From Theodoxus fluviatilis (Eukaryota > Mollusca > Gastropoda > Cycloneritida > Neritidae): DNA of 64,000 bases. The first letter of the stretch is position 1; every line of letters begins with the position of its first letter. The notes under the pieces were generated by a model, which was not told the DNA's origin, did not search any database, and saw nothing but the letters and a program-made list of their open reading frames with translations. Positions 1-12,400 of this stretch are shown in pieces. A program made the position numbers and the translations under genes. The stretch covers positions 1 to 64,000 of the forward strand of contig JAWQFJ010000537.1 of assembly GCA_034096865.1 (NCBI GenBank). The letters run 5' to 3'.

Positions 1-303
1 TGAGGTTCAAAGATACTGTCACCTGGTTTGAATGAGTGATTTACATGATTCTATGTGCTCTACCAGATCAGTATTCCATCAAAGAGAAAGAAACACTGCC
101 CATCATGCTACTAAATGTAACACAGCTGGAGTAACCATGTCAGGTAGGCAATGAGTAGAATAATGGGTCTGAGAAAGAAAACAAGAAAGAGAGCAGCTGG
201 TAGTTAGCTGCCAGCTAGGTATCACGAAAATGGCAGTGGGGAAGGAAGAGAGAGATGGTGTGGGACGTTATTCTGTGCAGTGATGCAGCAGTGAGCCACT
301 TAC

Positions 304-420
304 CCTCTTGTGGTAGGCAAACATGAGATCCCCCCGACTCTTTGAGTCATAGAGGCTGAAGAACAGCTCAAAGAAGTCCATGATGTGATCTTGCAATCCA
401 TAGGTCATGCAGGAGTGGCC
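304..420 (-). CDS. NXF-like gene, start of NTF2-like domain
   Basis: 39 codons, phase 0/0, acceptor CTTTCCAG, donor GTAAGT. It contains QDHIMDFFELFFSLYDSKSR then LMFAYHK, matching the first helices of the NXF NTF2-like domain (..FL..yf.lYDs.dR..Ll.aYH), which pairs with NXT1. Later exons lie outside the window. Confidence 0.85.
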
Positions 421-3400
421 CTGGAAAGGATAACCATAAAAAATTCAGACATGATTTCCACAAAAATACTGACCTAAACAAAATGCACGATAAAAGCATA
501 CCAAGCGGAAATTAACAGTGCTGAAACAACACACTCACATTTCTTCCAATCCGGTTGAAGCTGTTTTACTCAGAACATACAAGAAGATTTATAGAAATAT
601 GAATACCATAGTTGGGGACAAAAAAAGGAAGCTTCAACATAGCTTAGCCAAAGGGAATGAGTGAGCAGTGTTTCTGACAAGCACATCACTCTCTACAGAA
701 AGCCTCTAGGAACCAAATGAATAATTTCTCTTTTTCATGGTAAAAATCTGAGCATGTTGGTGTGGTGGGGTACGGGCAGTGCTAGCCGTTTAGCCTTTCT
801 CCTTCACGTGTAGTGAGAATCAAACTGCTTCTCCTCCCTGTTGTAGAGCCATCGATTGCATGATTTTATTAGTAGATTCTTTTCTTGCAGTATCCCTAGT
901 ATGCATTTGTGTACTGTGAATTCCGTAGTTTTGTAGCGTTGTATTAAGTTGGAGCCCTTTGTAAAGGAATTTACGTCGGAATGAGTAGAGATGCGTTCTG
1001 CCCACCACCATCTGGGCATGTGGGGCATCCTAACCTCCCAACAACTATCTGGGAAGAAATCCAAGAGAAGATACAGGGGTTAAAGGTGGTGCCTTCAGCT
1101 GGCCAGAGCAGAGTGTTTATAGAAGGAGCAACAGGGCCTGAGGGAACAAAGGGAGAAGCCCTGTCAGATCAGAGGGAGAATGGAGTTGTGTTCAGAATAT
1201 CTGGGGCTCTGATTGGCACCTGTTTGTGTTGGAGTGTGAAAGTTAAAAGGAATTTCTAATGGGTCAGAGGTTCTGGGACTGTCTCAGCCATTGAGAACGG
1301 AGGGGTGGAGCCAGAGGAGATAAGGGTTGGAGGGGGAGAGAAGGAAAGGATAGAGGATTGGGCGGGCAGGCGAACAGGGGAGGGAGCGGACACGGTTTGT
1401 GTCGGGTGCCCTTGTATGCTGCTTTGTAAGGAAGAAAAATAAAGGAGTTTGAAAAGTCACAGGCCCAACTTGTCCTCTCGATATCCCATCCACGCTACAA
1501 CATCTACTGCCATGCTAGACAGCCATGCACCTACCACATTTATAAAAAGTAGAAGAACACATTGCAATTCAAAACGGTAATTATTTGGCAGTCAATGGTC
1601 AGCCCTTTTCCTAGTGTTTTCAGCCTGGCAATGGTCCCCTCACACGGTATCCTCCTCCTTTTCACTTGTATAGTGCTGGTTGTGACTCCTACTGAGTTAC
1701 TCGCAGTGCACACATACATGTATCAGGAGTCACTTGAGCCATTTGGTAAAGAGATGAGTTTTTATATCTTGTCTAAACTCATCCAGCTTTGGGCGAAGTC
1801 AGTTTATCAGGTAGGTTATTCCAGGCAACAGGCCCAGCATATGAAAATGCCCTCAGTTCAAATCTGCATTAGGCTGCCTTCTGCTGGTTCAGCAGGAAAG
1901 ATGCAGCAGACCATAGAGATCTGGTGGGTTTATACTGTGGGGCAATGTGTTGGAGATTAGTCAAGGTCAAGCCACTAAAACATTTGCAGGCCGTTATGAC
2001 CAGTTAAAAATATTAACTCTCTACAACACAAAAAGCCAGTGGAGGAACTTTAACACTGGGGTGATGTGTTTTACCTTTCTGGTCCATGTGGTTACTGGCA
2101 GCTGCATTCTTCAACTTCTGCAGTTTTGTCATCAAATGCATAGGCATAGATCAGAGGCATAGTAACTTATGTAACCAGTCCTCCCAAGGCGGGTCAAATA
2201 ACTAAGGTGATTCCATGCTTTTTGTATCATCACTAAGAGCAATAATACCCTTTATAATGGTACTAAAATCATTAAGCTCAACCCCTCCATTGCACTGTTC
2301 AAAACGCCAGGCCTACAGAAAGGAAAATACCTGGACTGCAGGGGCTTCTCGGTCATCCTCATCACGAAGCAAAGTGATGTCATCCTGAAAGAGTGTAAAT
2401 TAACAATATAGAGCAGCTAGTGGACAGTCTTGTCCCCCTTCAGTTGTTAAACCCTTGCACATGATAAATGTTGATGTTTATCAATAAAACAGTCCACACC
2501 GTTACTCATTCAGTACAAAAAAGAAAGGAAAAAAAGAAATACAGTAAGAAATGTCTCATACAATTAAAAGAGTAATGCTTTGTTCAGTCACACGTGCGAC
2601 TCGTGGCATTAAAATGAGCGTAAGGATGGCCTAACATCAAGTAATTAGTTAAAGACCACGTAACACAGATCAAATATTTAGAATGCTACATATTACACTT
2701 CTCACTTACCAGGTATACAAGTTCAGGGAACTTGGCTCCAATGGTTCTGGAATAGGCACAGAAAATCAAACGCGAGTCCCTTTCCATCAGAGTAGACAAA
2801 CACTACGTTCCTGCAGACTTCCAAGATACACATTTTGAAATATTTTCCATGACTTTTTGAAAATTTGAATGACAATTTCTCACACAAATCTGTGAAAGTT
2901 TACAATTGTTTCACACTGCTAGGGGACAAAATTATATCTGGATAAACTGAATACATAAAAAGACATGAAAGAAAAAATAAAAGACTTTCAAAGGTGAAAT
3001 ATATGAATAGCACAATGATTGATTTTTTTTTTCCAAAGCAGATAATTAAAAAATGTTCCATGACTTTTCACTTCTAGTCAAAATTTCTAAACTCTTCAAT
3101 GCCCCCCAAAATATTTTGCACATTAAAAAACTTGTCCAGGTTTTTAATGATTGTGGAAACTCTGCAAGCAGTAAGTTCTCTCAAGTATTAGGATAGGGAT
3201 TTTACTGAGACCCCTAATATTCAAGAAGAAAACTAGGAAGGAGCAAGACAGAACAAGGGGGTGAGGGTGGGAGGGTAAAGGAGGAACAAAAGAGAGAGAG
3301 AGATGAGTAGGGGGGTGGGGTGATGGTAGGGAGGAAAGGAGGAGGAAAGGGGGAAAAGAAAGATGGAGGGATGGAGGGATAGAGATGGAGGGATGGTGGG

Positions 3401-6400
3401 GTTTGCATACACAGCTGTGACGCTTTGCCCAGTCAAGAGAAGTAACTCTGCATGCCATATGACAGGAAGTGATTGCTTTCATGCTGATGAAGCATGATAG
3501 AAAAAACTGACCAGAGCAGAAATTTCAACACTTTTCCATGACTTCAGCTTTAGCCAAAGTTCCAAAACTTTTCAAGGCCCTTGAAAAACATTTTGCAAAA
3601 TAAAAAAACTTTTCCAGGTTTTTTATGACCATGGGATCCCTGGAGAGAGAACTGAACTATTTATTAGAAGATCAACCCTATTTAAAGACATGAATAAAAG
3701 TGTTGCATCACTTTAGTCGGTTCTCTTATGAGTAACGAGTGATAATAGACATAGGATGTATGCACAGGTCCCTCTCTTCTTCTTGCATAGGAAGTAGACA
3801 AATCCTATCCCCCCCCCCCCCCCCCCCCCAATTACTTTTTACAACTCATTTATTCAAGCAACCTATCTAGCACACAACTCCCAGGGCAGCAAGTGTTAGT
3901 AAAGGAAGGGAGGCCATGTTGCTGTACAGCTTAATGGTACCCTAGACTCAAATACAAGAAGGGCAAAGCCCATACGACTCACATGCTTGACCTTGACCTT
4001 TATATGACCTTGACCTTCAGGTGACCTTCAAGGTCAAGGTCAAACAACTAAACCTACCAATGACATCATACACTAAGAAATGCTTTACACATTTTTCCTA
4101 CCAAAATACATGTGACCTTGACCCAAGGTCAAGGTCATCCAAGGTCATGCAACACAAAGCTGTTAATTCAAGACATAGGAAGCACAATGGTGTTTATTGG
4201 CACTTTCTACCATGAGATAGGCGAGGTGAATGCTGGACATTTTCTCAGACTGCTGTAAACTGTGCATTATATCAAGCCGACAGGGATCGAAGATTACGAC
4301 TAGCTCGTAGCTCGGCCCATCGTGAGTCGAAGTGGTGAAGATTGAGCAGGAAAATCAAGACGACAAAAAGAAATGGGAGAAAACCCAGAAGTCAAATCTA
4401 AAGCCATGGCAACACGAAGCAACTCAACAGGCAGTACAGGCAAACTAAACTCGAAGAAGAGAACACAGTGTGTTGAGTGCAAGCAGGACGTCGCAGAAAA
4501 AGACAAAGCAGTAAGCTGTGAGCTCTGCAATGCATGGTTCCACACCAACTGCGTGAAAATGGATGATGGCCTGTATCAGTCCCTCCAGAAATCATGTATC
4601 CACTTCTACTGTCCCAGGCCTTGCAACGAACTTGCCCGGAAGTTCCTAAACAATTTCGTGAGGATGGATGGAAGGATTTCCAAACTAGAGGAGGATGTCG
4701 CAGAGATTGACCTGAAAGTTGACAGCATTGATGAAAGAATGCAGAAAATTGAGAAAGGCAACCTGCCAGAGGAGATGATAGAGGCAATGGTTGGTGCGGT
4801 GAAAACACGAGTGGGTGAACCAAAAGACAGGCGAAATGAAAAGCTGGAAGACAGAGTCCTTGCTGAACTGGAGGACAGAAACCGAAGAAAGACGAACATT
4901 CTGGTTTTCGGCGTCAAGGAAGATACGAAAAAGCAAGTCGAAGAAAGAAAAACAGAAGATCAGACAACAGTAGATAAAATCCTACTAGACATCAAGGCAA
5001 CCCATAAGCCAACAGACACCCGCAGGCTTGGAAACCTTTCACCCGACAATGTCAGACCTAGACCCCTAAGACTCACCTTCAGCACGGCAGGCAGCAGGGA
5101 CGAGGTCCTACATGCTTACTACAAAACAAGAAAGAATATGGGGAAGGAAACCAACATACCACCGATGAGGAAGGACCTGACACCACAGGAAAGGAAAGAG
5201 GAGGAGGCCCTGTTCAAAGAGATGCAAGAAAGGCAAGCAGCATCAAAGGAGGCGGGGGACCAGCACGCCCGTTGGGTCCGCAGGAAAGGAAAAGTGGTCA
5301 ATGTAGGCCACTATCCCGAAGACGGGGAGGTGGAGGAAGGGTAAACAAGGAGAAGAAGAGTGTAAATAGTCTCACACCCACCAGCACCTTTTTCCAGTTT
5401 CCGTGCACCGAGAAAATGTAAATATGTTCAATGGGAATGAGGAAAAGAAGAATGTAAATAGCCTCAAACTCACCAGCAATTTCTCTTCAGCTTCTATGCG
5501 ACAAGACAATGTAAATATGTTCAATGGGACATGCAAGTGTTTGTACTTAAATGCGGATCAACTTATGAACAAGCGTTCCGAACTGAAGGCCTGTATTGCG
5601 ATCAACAACCCAGACATTATCGGCATCACAGAGGTAAAGCCCAAAAACAGTCGATTCCAAGTGGAGGAGTGTGAGATTGCAGTCGAGGGGTATGATGTTT
5701 TTCACAATCTGGAAGCCCAAGGAAGAGGAGTAGCACTTTACACACGTAAAGACTTGAAAGCATCTCCCTGTGAAGCACTGACCTCTGAATTCACTGAACA
5801 TGTTTTTGTCGAATGTCGAAAAGGAGAAACAAAGCTGCTCATAGGTGTGATCTACAGGAGTCCAAACAGCGCGTTAGCAAACACGGACAAGCTAAATGCT
5901 CTGCTAATGTCAGTTAGCGAATTGGACGCCTCGCACAAGATTGTGCTGGGGGACTTTAACTTCCCCGAAATCAATTGGGTCACAGAGAGGTGTGAAGCAG
6001 GACCCAGCCACATAGCAACCAAGTTCTTGAAAGCTGTGAAAGATGCCTTCCTGATCCAACACCAGAAGGAACCCACACGCTACCGGGAGGGAGAACGCTC
6101 AAATGTTGTGGATCTAGTCCTTACAAACAGAGACGATATGGTCCTTGACATTACCACAACGGCAGGCCTCGGGAAAAGCGACCATTTTGCGATTATTGCC
6201 AGCCTGTCTTTCGCATGTGATGCCCCACAACCCAGCGCACCACGCCTAAATTACAGGAAGACCGACCTCAACACCCTGAGAAACGAACTGAGACAAGTTA
6301 GGTGGGAGCAGGAACTGAAAGACCTGACAGTCAATGACACATGGCAGAAGATCAAGGATGAAATAAATTTGGCAGCAAAGAAATCAACACCATTGAGCCG

Positions 6401-9400
6401 CTGCTCGACGAGAAGAGGAAAAGTGTGGATGGACAGAGGGACCCTGGCATCAGTAAGAAGGAAACACAAGCTATTCCGCAGATGGCAGGAAACTAGAGAG
6501 GGACAAGACTACCTTGTGTACGTCAAAGCAAGAAACCAGGCCAGAAAAGCATGCCGCAAAGCACAGAGAGACCTGGAGGCCACAGTGGCGATGGAGGCTA
6601 AGACTGATCCAAAGGCTTTCTGGAACTATGTGAAGTCCAAGACCAAGTCACGCACGGGAGTGGCGGACCTGAGGAAGGAGGACGGCTCTAAGACCATAAA
6701 CGACGAAGAGAAGGCTGAGGTCCTGAACCAGTTCTTTCAAAGTGTTTTTACAACCGAGGATGAAGGCCCACTACCCAGACCACCAGAATACAGTTTCACG
6801 GAAGAGCTGACAGACTTGGATATTTCTAGGGAAGAAGTGAAGAAACGACTTAAGGGCCTACACACCAGTAAAGCACCAGGTCCCGACGGTATCACACCAT
6901 ACATCTTGTCCGAGGCTGCCGAGGAGTTGGCCGACCCTATTGCTCACCTTTTCAGGCTCTCACTTGACATGGGGAAATTACCAGATGAGTGGAAGCAAGC
7001 CCTAGTCACCCCCATCCACAAAAAGGGAAGCAAGACAACAGCCAGCAACTATCGACCTGTAAGCTTGACATGCATCCTCTGCAAGGTTATGGAAAAGCTG
7101 GTGAGAGACAAAATAATGAGCCATTTACAGAGCAACTCGCTTATCAGCAAAGAACAGCATGGTTTCATCCCGGGGAGGTCGTGCGTCACGCAACTTCTGG
7201 AGGTGTTGGACACGTGGACAAGCATTCTCGACGAAGGAGGAGGGGTGGATATTGTCTACATGGACTATCAAAAAGCGTTTGATTCTGTGCCCCACCGACG
7301 TCTACTGAAGAAAACGGAGGCCTTTGGCATCAGAGGTAAGGTACTGAAGTGGCTGGAAAACTTTTTGACAGACAGGAAGCAAAAAGTCGTCGTGAACGGC
7401 ACACAGTCGCAGGAGGCGCAGGTGACCAGCGGGATCCCACAAGGATCTGTAATCGGGCCGATAATGTTCGTCCTCTTCATAAATGACCTTCCCACCATCA
7501 CAAAGTGCCCAGTCAAAATGTTCGCAGACGATACCAAGCTGTACACCAGGAGTGACGTTGAGGGGGGACCGCAGGACTTACAAACTGACCTTGACAAACT
7601 ACAGATCTGGTCTGAAGAGTGGCTTCTAAAGTTCCACCCGCAGAAATGCAGTGTTGTGAAGATGGGGTCCAAAAAGACACAAGCGACATACTTCATGAAC
7701 AGTAAAGATGCTGATGGAAAACCCCAGAGATTGCAGCTTGCGGAGAGTGGTGCAGAAAAGGACCTCGGAGTGATGATTGACAGCACACTATCCTTCAAGG
7801 ACCAAGTAGCACATGCAACATCGAAGGCAAACCGTGTCATTGGAGTCATCCGCCGGTCTTTCGACTATCTGACAGAGCAGACCTTCGTCCTGCTGTACAA
7901 AAGCTTGGTGAGACCCAGATTGGAGTACGGCCACTGTGTCTGGCAACCACACATGAAAACGCTATGCAGTGACATCGAGGACGTTCAGCGTAGGGCAACC
8001 AAACTGCTGTCATCACTCAGAAACAAGACGTACCCAGAGAGACTCCGAGCACTCAAACTCCCAACCCTGGAGCACAGACGCAAGAGAGGAGATATGATAG
8101 AGGTGTACAAATACCTCCATGGTTACTACGATGTGCAGAAACCAACGTTCAAGCTGTCCAGCAACACTAAATTGCGTGGAAACTCGCTGAAACTCCATAA
8201 AGACAGCTTTCAGCTGAACATCAGGAAGAACTTCTTCTCACAACGTATCATCAAAACCTGGAATAACCTACCAGATGCAGTTGTCACAGCTGCCTCAGTC
8301 CATGACTTCAAAGTTGCACTCGACGAACACTGGAAAGATCTCCCCACCCTCTACACACCAGAATGCCAAAATATGCATTAGATCTAGTAGTTAGCCCGCC
8401 ACGCATTGCAGCAAAGTTAGTTTATCACATGGAACGTCGAACAGGCCTCACAAAAGGCCTCAAACGTCGTAAAAGTCAAGTCAAGTCAAGTCATAGTCAC
8501 TTTTAGTGGTTCACTACCCCATTTTGGTCACATTTCATAAGGGTCAAAGTGACCTTGACCTTGATGATATGTGAACAAATGTGTCTCATGATGAAAGTAT
8601 AACATGTGCCCCACATAATTATTAAGTTTGAAACAGTTATCTTCCATAGTTCAGGGTCAAGGTCACTTCAAAATATGTATACAATCCAACTTTGAAGAGC
8701 TCCTGTGACCTTGACCTTGAAGCAAGGTCAACCAAACTGGTATCAAAAGATAGGGCTTGCTTTGACCTATATACCACTTGTAGCTAAGGTCGCCATTCTC
8801 AATAACGTGGGAGAAAATTGGGAAAATGTGAAAAATGACTGTTTTTGAGACCACATTTATGGCTCCTGTGACCTTGACCTTGAAGCAAGGTCAAGTCACT
8901 ATGAATGTTTTTTGAGGCCTTGTCATCATACACCATCATGCCACATTTGGTATTGATAGACTTAATAGTCTCCGAGAAAAATCCAACGTTTAAGTTTTTT
9001 ACGCCCGGACGGACGGACGGACGGACGGACGACCGGACGGACGACACGGCTCAGTACATAGACTCACTTTTGCTTCGCATGTGAGTCAAAAATGCAAGTC
9101 CTATCCTCAGAAAATCCCTAGTTCCTTTCTCTTTCCCTCCTGTGTGTTGGGGATAAGAATCAATCCACTGCGTCTCCCTAAGTGATTAGTAAGAGGAGAA
9201 TAAATAGGGAAATTAAAATTTGACTTGATCTTAGTCTACTAATTCTTGTAAGTGTTCATGATCCATGGCCTTACATAGCCTACAAAGTCCAATATGCCGT
9301 AAAACTCCATTCATCAACGTCCTTTTCATTTTCTCAATGTTGCTGCATAATCTACTGTATAGTAAATTTTCTTTTGGCAAGCAATTTTAGTAATACAATG

Positions 9401-12400
9401 CAGTAAGTGAGCATTGTGCAAAAATGCTTAATTCCGATTGCTTCTCCCCGCCCCTGCCAAATACAGTGGCAGAAAGATGGACACCTGGAGGTCAGTCCAG
9501 GTGTGGCCCACCCCCGAGAGTGTAAGGAAGATTATAGGGCCGAAACACTCGGCGACGGGGGCTCTTCCTCTGAAGACCGTCTTCTGCTTCGCTCCGTAGG
9601 GAGTTTCTAGCTACTGGGATATTAGAATTCTCTACAATCCTGGGCAAGAAAAAGGACAACATTCTATTTAAGAAATCCTGTTTGGACCTGACTTCCATGT
9701 GGCTGTACCTGACATAGGCAGCAGTCCTGCAAAATTCCTTGACCAATGGGTTGCCTTTCAAAACCAGCTCCTCCAAGTGCCATCTGCCAAGTATGTCCAG
9801 TTCATCCACACTCGACAGCTGCAGAAAAGACAAGAAGGGCAAAGCCCATACGACTCACACGCTTGACCTTGACCTTTATATGACCTTGACCTTCATGTGA
9901 CCTTCAAGGTCAAGGTCAAACAACTAAACCTACCAATGACATCATACACAAAGAAATGCTTTAAACATTTTTCCTACCAAAATACATGTGACCTTGACCC
10001 AAGGTCAAGGTCATCCAAGGTCATGCAACACAAAGCTGTTAATTCAAGACATAGGAAGCACAATGGTGCTTATTGGCACTTTCTACCATGAGATATAGTC
10101 ACTTTTAGTGGTTCACTACCCCATTTTGGTCACATTTCATAAGGGTCAAAGTGACCTTGACCTTGATGATATGTGACCAAATGTGTCTCATGATGAAAGT
10201 ATAACATGTGCCCCACATAATTATTAAGTTTGAAACAGTTATCTTCCATAGTTCAGGGTCAAGGTCACTTCAAAATATGTATACAATCCAACTTTGAAGA
10301 GCTCCTGTGACCTTGACCTTGAAGCAAGGTCAACCAAACTGGTATCAAAAGATAGGGCTTGCTTTGACCTATATATGTAGCTAAGGTCGCCATTCTCAAT
10401 AACGTGGGAGAAAATTGGGAAAATGTGAAAAATGACTGTTTTTGAGACCACATTTATGGCTCCTGTGACCTTGACCTTGAAGCAAGGTCAAGTCACTATG
10501 TATGTTTTTTGAGGCCTTGTCATCATACACCATCATGCCACATTTGGTGTTGATAGACTTAATAGTCTCCGAGAAAAATCCAACGTTTAAGTTTTTTACG
10601 GACGCCCGGACGGACGGACGACACGGCTCAGTACATAGACTCACTTTTGCTTCGCATGTGAGTCAAAAATGCCACAAATGTTGCATGCATAAATACATAC
10701 AGTCAGTAGGCATTCCTTAGTCTACTGTGACCAATTTTTGCCCAGGTGGGTCCATCTGTCCTTGAGCAGAATCTGCAAGTGGCAGATCAGTCCTATTCCC
10801 AACCAGCAGTCCCTTCCTCACCCACTCTCTTGATACCCTGTCTGACCGCAGCCCTCCAGCCGTTGCAGTGCATTTGATATCCATCCATCCACATCACAGG
10901 CTACAAGGCAGTCAACTGGAAACACCTCATAACCAAGACAACAGGAGGGCTGCTGTGAGAGAGGGCACCAGGAAGTGTAAAAAGATGTGGTTTTGCATAG
11001 CAACTTTTCATCTATGTCTGGGTCCCTAAACACATGATATTTTACCTTGATCACTGGGCCAATGGATACATTTTTCACTGGCACCTGACAACATAGTGAC
11101 AGACAAAGGCACACAGTCAGGTACTGGCACCAGCTCCACTCCTTGGGAGGTGTTCCAATCTGATGCTGGCTCACAGCCACATACCATGGTAAATCACTCA
11201 ATAGTAAACCATTGCTGCCCTCACGGGTACCTGGTTTTAATTCATGGGTGTGGGAGAAGCAAAGTGAGCTAAGCACCTTGCTCAAGGATGCAACTCCAGA
11301 ATTTGTGCAGCTTCAACCACCAAACTCAAGAGCTGCAAGTGATTGCAGGTCAAGCATGCTAACCACTCAGCCATGGAGCCCCACAGTGAAATGATGAGAA
11401 ATCTGCAGTGCAGGTGAAGGTCAGGAGAAACCAAAGGAAACAGAGGCAGGATTGGCAGACCTCTTCACCATCCAACTTCATCATAGAATTGGACTGGTCA
11501 GTCACTACTAACACTGCTGAAGGAAGAAGTGACTCACCCAGGCAGAACCATGGTCTTGAAAGCCCTACAGATGCCTACTACTACAGTAACATACATGAAC
11601 ATGACATAGAACACTTAGGCGAGTAAACAGGTCTCCCTGATTATATGCATACGTCAGTTAATTTGCTTGTGTTATTTACATGGTCACTGCCTTCAAAGAC
11701 TGGTTCTAAAAACTTAGCATTAGGGCTGATGCACCAGACACTTGTAGGGTTAATGTGACCCAGCCATGCACCTTGTAGCTGCAATGGCTGCTTTGGGCTG
11801 TGTCCTGCATATCAACTGAATGAGGGCCTGAAAACTCCACAACTAGTTATTCCACTGAAACAGGTGATGTTCCAGAGGTTCTTGCAATCCATCATCACCA
11901 TTACTGTCTTAGATGATCATCATCATCATGTACAAGAAAGATGACAGTGGTGTTGCAGATGGGACCAGAGCCCAAAGTTGGACTTGCAGAGATGTCTCAA
12001 ATAGGGACTGATACTCTTTCCTTGAGGGAGAGGCATTTCTTATCCCAGCCACTGAAGCATCAGAGTTTTCTGTGCTCTGCATTGCAGCATGCACTGTGGT
12101 CTACAGCAAGGATGTCCCAGAGGGATGCTAGACTTCCTGGTCACTCTAAGGCTGTCCATGAATTGTCTAACTAGGTCTCCTGGATAGTGCATTCCTTCTT
12201 CCATTCTCGAGCTTGGAGAAGATTGCAGCAAGGAGTGTTGTCCATCCAGACCAACGCCTTATCATCTCTTTTCGCAATATGTTATGCTGTTAATTAATGA
12301 GGCGAGTTCCCCACCTTGTTGTGAGAGAGATCCAGGTGGGCCACCTTGCGTGCCTTCCCGACCAGTGAAACCACAAGGGTCAAGGTCTGGATCTCATTGT

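Larger units (their letters stand above)
4220..8493 (+). mobile_element. Full-length CR1-like non-LTR retrotransposon (LINE)
   Basis: This 4.27-kb insertion has a 153-bp 5'UTR, intact ORF1 and ORF2, a 110-bp 3'UTR and a short tandem-repeat tail (TCAAG)n at 8476-8493. The empty site can be read from other copies of the host repeat (GAGATATAGTCAC), so both boundaries are firm. The target duplication is at most 1 bp, as often seen in CR1/L2-type elements. Two uninterrupted ORFs imply a recent insertion that may still be competent. Confidence 0.9.
3954..9092 (+). repeat. TGACCTTGACC interspersed repeat, copy 1, split by a LINE
   Basis: The two halves (3954-4219 and 8494-9092, 865 bp together) match the uninterrupted copies, for example at 13217-14053, and the LINE sits exactly between them. 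The family starts ACAAGAAGGGCAAAGCCCAT (with a GGGC-AAA-GCCC hairpin) followed by ACTCACATGC. It ends with a GACTCAC...GTGAGTC hairpin and AAAAA; the 11-bp ACTCACATGC terminus is inverted at the other end. The body holds about seven clusters of TGACCTTGACC/GGTCAAGGTCA and a GGAC tetramer run near the 3' end. It encodes no protein. Confidence 0.9.

Noticed and set aside
4021..4215. Small plus-strand frame (MTFKVKVKQLNL...) recurring in several repeat copies
   Set aside because: It recurs only because the repeat recurs. Copies differ by frame-changing indels, and there is no coding signature or start context.
7268..7849. 193-codon minus-strand frame inside the LINE
   Set aside because: It is the antisense shadow of the reverse transcriptase coding region.
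5869..8381. Splice-like GTAAG sites inside LINE ORF2 suggesting a host gene
   Set aside because: The uninterrupted 992-codon frame with all LINE motifs explains the region fully.
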